Assembly (NCBI RefSeq): GCF_003071065.1
Contig: NZ_QCXX01000003.1
Location: forward strand, 388,687 to 452,686
DNA from: Sphingobacterium athyrii
GTDB lineage: Bacteria; Bacteroidota; Bacteroidia; Sphingobacteriales; Sphingobacteriaceae
DNA: 64,000 nt
Reading direction: 5' to 3'
Below the pieces are notes generated by a model. It ran no database searches. It was not told the origin of the DNA and worked only from the letters and a program-made list of their open reading frames with translations. A program made the translations under genes and the position numbers. Of this stretch, positions 60,226 through 64,000 are shown piece by piece (the first letter of the stretch is position 1; every line of letters begins with the position of its first letter).

Positions 60226-61023
60226 ATGAAAAGAAAAGGCGCAAGAAGCACGAAAGATATTCCAAAAGATATTTTGGACCAATTAAACCGTGGAGAAATG
60301 GAGACGGTCAACCTCGTGGAATGGCTAGCTGTAGACCAACAACTTTTATTGGAGAATTTACTTGCACAAAATGGAAGATCAGCTTATTTAAGCCCTCTTC
60401 GCACAAAAATTGATCAGCTGAACAAACAAACCGTAAATACCGTAAACGAGGCTATCGGGATAGGGCTTTTTGAACAAACGATGCAAAATAATGATAAAGA
60501 GTTTTTAGCAATCCTGTCAGATCATCGTGCTGACCTTGTTCGCTGCTGGGCAACATATACAATCGGAAAAAATAAAAATCTGAACCTTTCCGAAACGCTT
60601 AAACAGATTCAGCCTTTTGCCGCTGATAAACATTTTGGCGTAAGAGAAATCTGTTGGCTGGCCGTGAGAGCCAAAATTGCTGAAAATCTTGATGAAAGCA
60701 TCAGTCTGCTTTCCGGTTGGACATCAGATCAGGACGAAAATATAAGAAGATTTGCAACAGAGGCAACCCGGCCAAGGGGAGTCTGGTGCGAACATATCGA
60801 AATGCTCAAACAACATCCTGAATTAGGCCTGCCTATATTGGAACGGTTAAAATCCGATAAAGCAAAATATGTACAGGATAGTGTGGGGAATTGGTTAAAT
60901 GATGCAAGTAAAACGCAACCCGCATTTGTTCAGCAACTTTGCAAACGTTGGGAAGAAGAGAGTGATAGTAAAGAAACAAAGTACATCATTAAAAAAGCAT
61001 TGCGGACGATCAATAAGCAATAG
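60226..61023 (+). CDS. DNA alkylation repair protein, HEAT-repeat (AlkD/AlkC-like)
   Basis: This 265-residue all-helical protein has repeated HEAT-like units. The segment FATEATRPRGVWCEHIEMLKQHPELGLPILERLKSDKAKYVQDSVGNWLNDASKTQP is characteristic of AlkC/AlkD-type DNA alkylation-repair proteins, which remove alkylated bases without flipping them out. The R-P-R-G-x-W motif and the YVQDSVGNWLND helix carry the DNA-contact residues. It starts 39 bases after the peroxiredoxin-like relic on the same strand. Confidence 0.8.
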   Translation: MKRKGARSTKDIPKDILDQLNRGEMETVNLVEWLAVDQQLLLENLLAQNGRSAYLSPLRTKIDQLNKQTVNTVNEAIGIGLFEQTMQNNDKEFLAILSDHRADLVRCWATYTIGKNKNLNLSETLKQIQPFAADKHFGVREICWLAVRAKIAENLDESISLLSGWTSDQDENIRRFATEATRPRGVWCEHIEMLKQHPELGLPILERLKSDKAKYVQDSVGNWLNDASKTQPAFVQQLCKRWEEESDSKETKYIIKKALRTINKQ

Positions 61024-61029
61024 ACGATA

Positions 61030-61193
61030 GGCATTGGTTTTGTCCTTGGCGCGCGGTATATATCGGAGGCGCCCTGAAAGATGCAGATGTAAGTCTTTCG
61101 ATCACGTACAAGGTAGTGGCCATCGGATTGCTCGTGGCAGCACTTTCGCTACTGTTGGTGAAGGTAAAGAACAATACAAACAAAATAAAATAG
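61030..61193 (+). pseudogene. C-terminal remnant of an MFS transporter gene
   Basis: Bases 61079-61193 encode LKDADVSLSITYKVVAIGLL and on to a basic end VKNNTNKIK and TAG, the usual last transmembrane helix and tail of a major-facilitator transporter. Upstream, GIGFVLGARYI continues in another frame, so there is a frameshift as well as a 5' deletion. The rest of the gene is missing. The spacer 61194-61294 has no other feature that I recognise. Confidence 0.6.
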
Positions 61194-61294
61194 ATGAAAA
61201 GAAATTAGGATTGTATGCCCCGAGACACCAAAAGAGCTATATTTGTGGTGGTTGGTAGCCAAAAATAACGAAAGAATATCGTTAAAAGGTCAGG

Positions 61295-62158
61295 ATGAAA
61301 AGAGACAACAAACATATTCCCATAAATAATTTAACCGATAATCCCCAAGTGGGGATACTGGTAAAAAGAAGGAAATTTCAAAAGGATCTTCCTGATGACA
61401 GTGAACATATAGCGCATCGGCATGACGAGCACCTCTTTTTGGTCATTGAATCAGGCGAAATACAGCTTGAATTGGATTTCCAGCAGTATATACTCAGACA
61501 AAACACTGTCGCCTATATCCACCCCAGCCAGGTGCATCGGATTTTGGACCTTCAGCACTCGTCATTCGCAATTATCGGCATTTCGAGCGTACATATCAAG
61601 GATGAATATTTCAATATCCTGGAACAGCTTTTTTTACCGGCCAAACCGATTTTTGTCTCAGGAGAGCATGCCAAAATATTGTCGGGTACTGTTGAGCTGT
61701 GTGAAAGCATATACAACAGTACAGTAGATAGAGCCTATAGTTCCTTATTATCCGATTATCTGAATGCTTTTATTGGCTTATATGTATCCCAATACTTGCG
61801 GAATGTACAAAGTTCGGAGAAGTCAAACCGATACCAGATCGTCACCAAAGCATTTCGGGAACTGTTGGAGAAACATTTTTCGAACATGAAAAAGCCGGGA
61901 GAATATGCCAATATTTTGAATATCTCCCCATCGTATCTACGCGAGTGTGTCCGGATAGCAACCGGAATGTCTGTGACGGACCATATCCAGAACAGGATTA
62001 TATTGGAAGCCAAACGGCTGCTTTGCCATTCGAAGAAAACGATCAAGGAAATTGCTATTTACCTCGGTTACGATGACCATTCTTATTTTTCAAGGCTTTT
62101 CAAAAAGGCAGTAGGCATCACGGCTCATGAATTTAGGAACGAAAACCACCTTTTCTGA
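61295..62158 (+). CDS. AraC-family transcription regulator with cupin sensing domain
   Basis: This 287-residue protein has a cupin-type N-terminal domain (HIAHRHDEHLFLVIESGEIQLELDFQQYILRQNTVAYIHPSQVHRI) and a double HTH at about 195-287 (YANILNISPSYLRECVRIATGMSVTD and KTIKEIAIYLGYDDHSYFSRLFKKAVG). The His-rich HRHDEH may bind a metal. It is upstream of the CDF gene on the same strand (230-bp gap), so metal- or stress-dependent control of that gene is possible. Confidence 0.85.
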   Translation: MKRDNKHIPINNLTDNPQVGILVKRRKFQKDLPDDSEHIAHRHDEHLFLVIESGEIQLELDFQQYILRQNTVAYIHPSQVHRILDLQHSSFAIIGISSVHIKDEYFNILEQLFLPAKPIFVSGEHAKILSGTVELCESIYNSTVDRAYSSLLSDYLNAFIGLYVSQYLRNVQSSEKSNRYQIVTKAFRELLEKHFSNMKKPGEYANILNISPSYLRECVRIATGMSVTDHIQNRIILEAKRLLCHSKKTIKEIAIYLGYDDHSYFSRLFKKAVGITAHEFRNENHLF

Positions 62159-62388
62159 TCGATCGGCCTGATTTTCTGACAATAACACGCGTGATGTATA
62201 AACACTTCGATTTTATACATCGTTTTATCCCTTTTTTATTTTTTATACACGGCTCTTTCTCCCAGTTAATCTTCAGCATAGGGATCCCAGCATCGTTTCG
62301 TCCTATAGATACCGCTTTATATCCAATAAATTGACTTCTTCTATTTCGTTTCTTTGTGCTATAGATTTGAACACAAGAAATTACAATT

Positions 62389-63342
62389 ATGGAAGATATC
62401 AATCAAGAGACCGTACACCGACATGATGCCGGATGTGACGGTCACGGTCACCATCATCACGATGGAATGCATATCCATCCCGTAGCAAACAACATGAAAG
62501 TAGCGCTCGCTCTCAATGTCAGCTTTACGATCATTGAGTTTTTTGGAGGATTGTTTACAAATTCGGTGGCCATTATTTCAGATGCCATTCATGACCTGGG
62601 AGACAGCTTGGCCATCGCTTCGGCACTTGTGCTGGAAAAGGAATCCGAAAGGGGCAGAACAGCGACTTTTACTTATGGCAAGCGCCGGTTTTCAACTTTA
62701 GCGGCGTTGATAACCTCGCTGATCCTTTTCGTAGGATCGGTTGTGATCACAATAAATGCGATACCACGTTTTTTCCATCCGGAGGAAGTTCATGTTCAGG
62801 GGGTGCTCTGGCTGGCCATCCTTGGACTTCTGTTTAATGGTGCAGCGGTATTGAGGTTAAAGAAAGGGAATAAGAGCTCACTGAACCAAAAAGCAGTAAT
62901 GCTTCATCTTATGGAGGATGCTCTGGGTTGGATCGCTGTTTTGATTGGAGGTATCGTTATGTACTTTACGGGCTGGTATTGGATCGATCCATTGTTGTCA
63001 CTTGGAATTGCTGCATTTATCCTTTTTAACGCTGTAAAAAACATCAGTAATGGCCTCTCTATTTTTCTACAGGCAAAACCTCATGGGATTGATGAAGGTA
63101 AACTGCTCAATGAGCTCCTTGCGATACCGCATGTATCGGATATCCATGATCTTCATATCTGGACAATGGATGGAGAAAAGCATATTCTGACTTCCCACAT
63201 TGTTGTACCGGCGGATAGTGATATTACACTCATGCGCCGGGTACGGGAAGATGTCCTGCAAAAATTGAAAAATTTAAATATTCAGCACCCCACCATTCAG
63301 ATCGAAACATCAATGGAAACGTGCCGGTTTACAAACTGTTGA
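62389..63342 (+). CDS. Cation diffusion facilitator (CDF) efflux pump
   Basis: This 317-residue protein begins with a His-rich cytoplasmic loop (HRHDAGCDGHGHHHHDGMHIHP). It has six membrane helices, with IISDAIHDLGDSLAIASALVLEK in TM2 carrying the metal-site H/D residues, and a C-terminal cytoplasmic domain with SDIHDLHIWTMDGEKHILTSHIVV. These features match zinc/cadmium/cobalt exporters of the CzcD type. It works as a homodimer in the inner membrane using the proton gradient. Substrate choice is not decided by the sequence I can read; zinc is likely. Confidence 0.9.
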   Translation: MEDINQETVHRHDAGCDGHGHHHHDGMHIHPVANNMKVALALNVSFTIIEFFGGLFTNSVAIISDAIHDLGDSLAIASALVLEKESERGRTATFTYGKRRFSTLAALITSLILFVGSVVITINAIPRFFHPEEVHVQGVLWLAILGLLFNGAAVLRLKKGNKSSLNQKAVMLHLMEDALGWIAVLIGGIVMYFTGWYWIDPLLSLGIAAFILFNAVKNISNGLSIFLQAKPHGIDEGKLLNELLAIPHVSDIHDLHIWTMDGEKHILTSHIVVPADSDITLMRRVREDVLQKLKNLNIQHPTIQIETSMETCRFTNC

Positions 63343-63540
63343 TGCAGATAGATTATGGCTTTGCCAAATCCCAGTGATCGCAGTAGCTGAAATGCCATTA
63401 AACAGTGCACCCATGGTAAGTAACAGTTTGATCGAAGCGGAAAAAGTAAATCCGTAAATCTTGCAAATCAAACAAGAAATTGCACAATAAAGCGGGGCGC
63501 CCTGTGCCTAAATTTGCAATATAGATCTGTATTACTCATG

Positions 63541-63552
63541 TCGCAATTGCGA
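63541..63552. promoter_or_regulatory. Perfect 12-bp palindrome in the metal-gene spacer
   Basis: TCGCAATTGCGA is a perfect palindrome within CATG flanks, about 85 bases upstream of the lipoprotein start at 63637. It could be a metal-regulator operator. The rest of 63343-63636 has no gene I can support. Confidence 0.4.
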
Positions 63553-63636
63553 TCATGACCGTGCCGTGAATGCAAAAGTTGAGCAAACCGTGAAAAATAA
63601 TAAGTATGATCTATAACTAATCTTAAATGGAATAAA

Positions 63637-64000
63637 ATGTTTAAATCGTTTAAAGCACCAGTACTAATATGTTCACTCGTTGCAGGGATATTTTTTACAG
63701 CCTGCAACAATATAGAAAAAAAAACTTCAGCTATGAAAAATCATCAACACAGCAACAGTGACAGCGTTTACACCTGTTCTATGCATCCCGAAGTTAGAGG
63801 GAAGGAAGGCGACAAATGCCCTAAATGCGGAATGGATCTAGTACCTATTTCCGATGAAAATTCTGTAAAAATAGACGTTAAGCTCCTGACGGATCCACAA
63901 ACGATTAAAGCAGGAACAGCAGCGAAGCTGATATTCGCTTTTCAGGAAAACAACAAAAACATACCATTGGATATTTCGCATGAAATGAAGGTGCATCTAA
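63637..64000 (+). CDS. Heavy-metal-binding lipoprotein, 3' part outside window
   Basis: 121 codons are visible from the ATG at 63637. The signal (about 1-24) ends in a lipobox-like FFTAC (Cys24). The segment YTCSMHPEVRGKEGDKCPKCGMDL is the heavy-metal-binding domain seen at the start of many copper and other metal resistance proteins (CxMHP...CPxCGM). The rest continues past the window edge, and the following part (LDISHEMKVHL at the edge) resembles a metal-efflux or auracyanin-like second domain. It probably accepts copper or silver ions in the periplasm, together with genes outside the window. Confidence 0.8.
   Translation, partial: MFKSFKAPVLICSLVAGIFFTACNNIEKKTSAMKNHQHSNSDSVYTCSMHPEVRGKEGDKCPKCGMDLVPISDENSVKIDVKLLTDPQTIKAGTAAKLIFAFQENNKNIPLDISHEMKVHL

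Noticed and set aside
1..64000. tRNA or rRNA genes
   Set aside because: I looked through the spacers and saw no cloverleaf or rRNA-like segment, though a covariance search was not possible.

Overview
The window looks like a chromosomal segment of a Bacteroidota bacterium, most likely a Sphingobacterium or close relative in the Sphingobacteriaceae. The reasons are two SusC/SusD outer-membrane uptake pairs, AT-rich spacers with few Shine-Dalgarno sites, TAnnTTTG-type promoter elements, several AraC and HxlR regulators, a DUF4142 lipoprotein and the DUF5675 cassette. Genus is inferred from general resemblance only; there is no rRNA or tRNA in the window.

Layout. 1-5226 (minus strand): a leucine-rich-repeat membrane protein (cut by the left edge), a lipoprotein and five small or medium genes that resemble a contact-toxin immunity array, one of them truncated. 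5602-12468 (plus strand): a YbjQ/zinc-ribbon protein followed by an enlarged Thoeris-type anti-phage locus. It has a SIR2-SLOG effector (ThsA), five TIR proteins of at least four sequence types, and a free-standing SLOG protein overlapping the largest TIR gene. This is the most interesting part of the window. 12541-13556: a scrap heap of IS256, IS21 and IS3 fragments. 13580-15348: an unusually large RES-domain protein with an upstream HTH gene, probably a toxin-antitoxin pair. 15565-15649: a strongly self-complementary intergenic segment that may be a structured RNA.

15913-21912: a SusC-SusD-TlpA-like operon. 21977-25342: small genes with a Crp-like and a LytTR-like regulator. 25695-25793: nine exact-phase 11-bp repeats ahead of an uncharacterised four-gene cassette (25941-27864) that includes a DUF5675 protein. 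A 90-bp piece of that cassette recurs at 29488, on the far side of a divergent HxlR/NmrA pair. 29782-31263: a MazG-like protein and a PD-(D/E)XK transposase-family nuclease.

31338-35372 and 44513-52147 are rich in regulator/oxidoreductase pairs (AraC with SDR three times, AraC with an FAD monooxygenase once), which suggests a capacity to sense and modify small reactive or foreign molecules. Between them lie a SusC/SusD pair with a LacI-type operator (36395-41088) and a periplasmic M16 protease. 53514-59641 carries an L,D-transpeptidase, a beta-CASP metallo-hydrolase, a P-type cation ATPase and a flavin-binding PNPOx-like protein. 59654-61193 has an HxlR regulator, a DNA-alkylation-repair protein and two decayed genes. 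The right edge begins a metal-handling region: AraC, a CDF efflux pump and a heavy-metal-binding lipoprotein cut off by the window end.

Defence genes, IS scraps and the RES module sit together in a visibly AT-richer block (about 5.6-15.4 kb) than the 36-41 kb susCD block, consistent with a horizontally acquired defence island. All functions are inferred from sequence; no searches were run.
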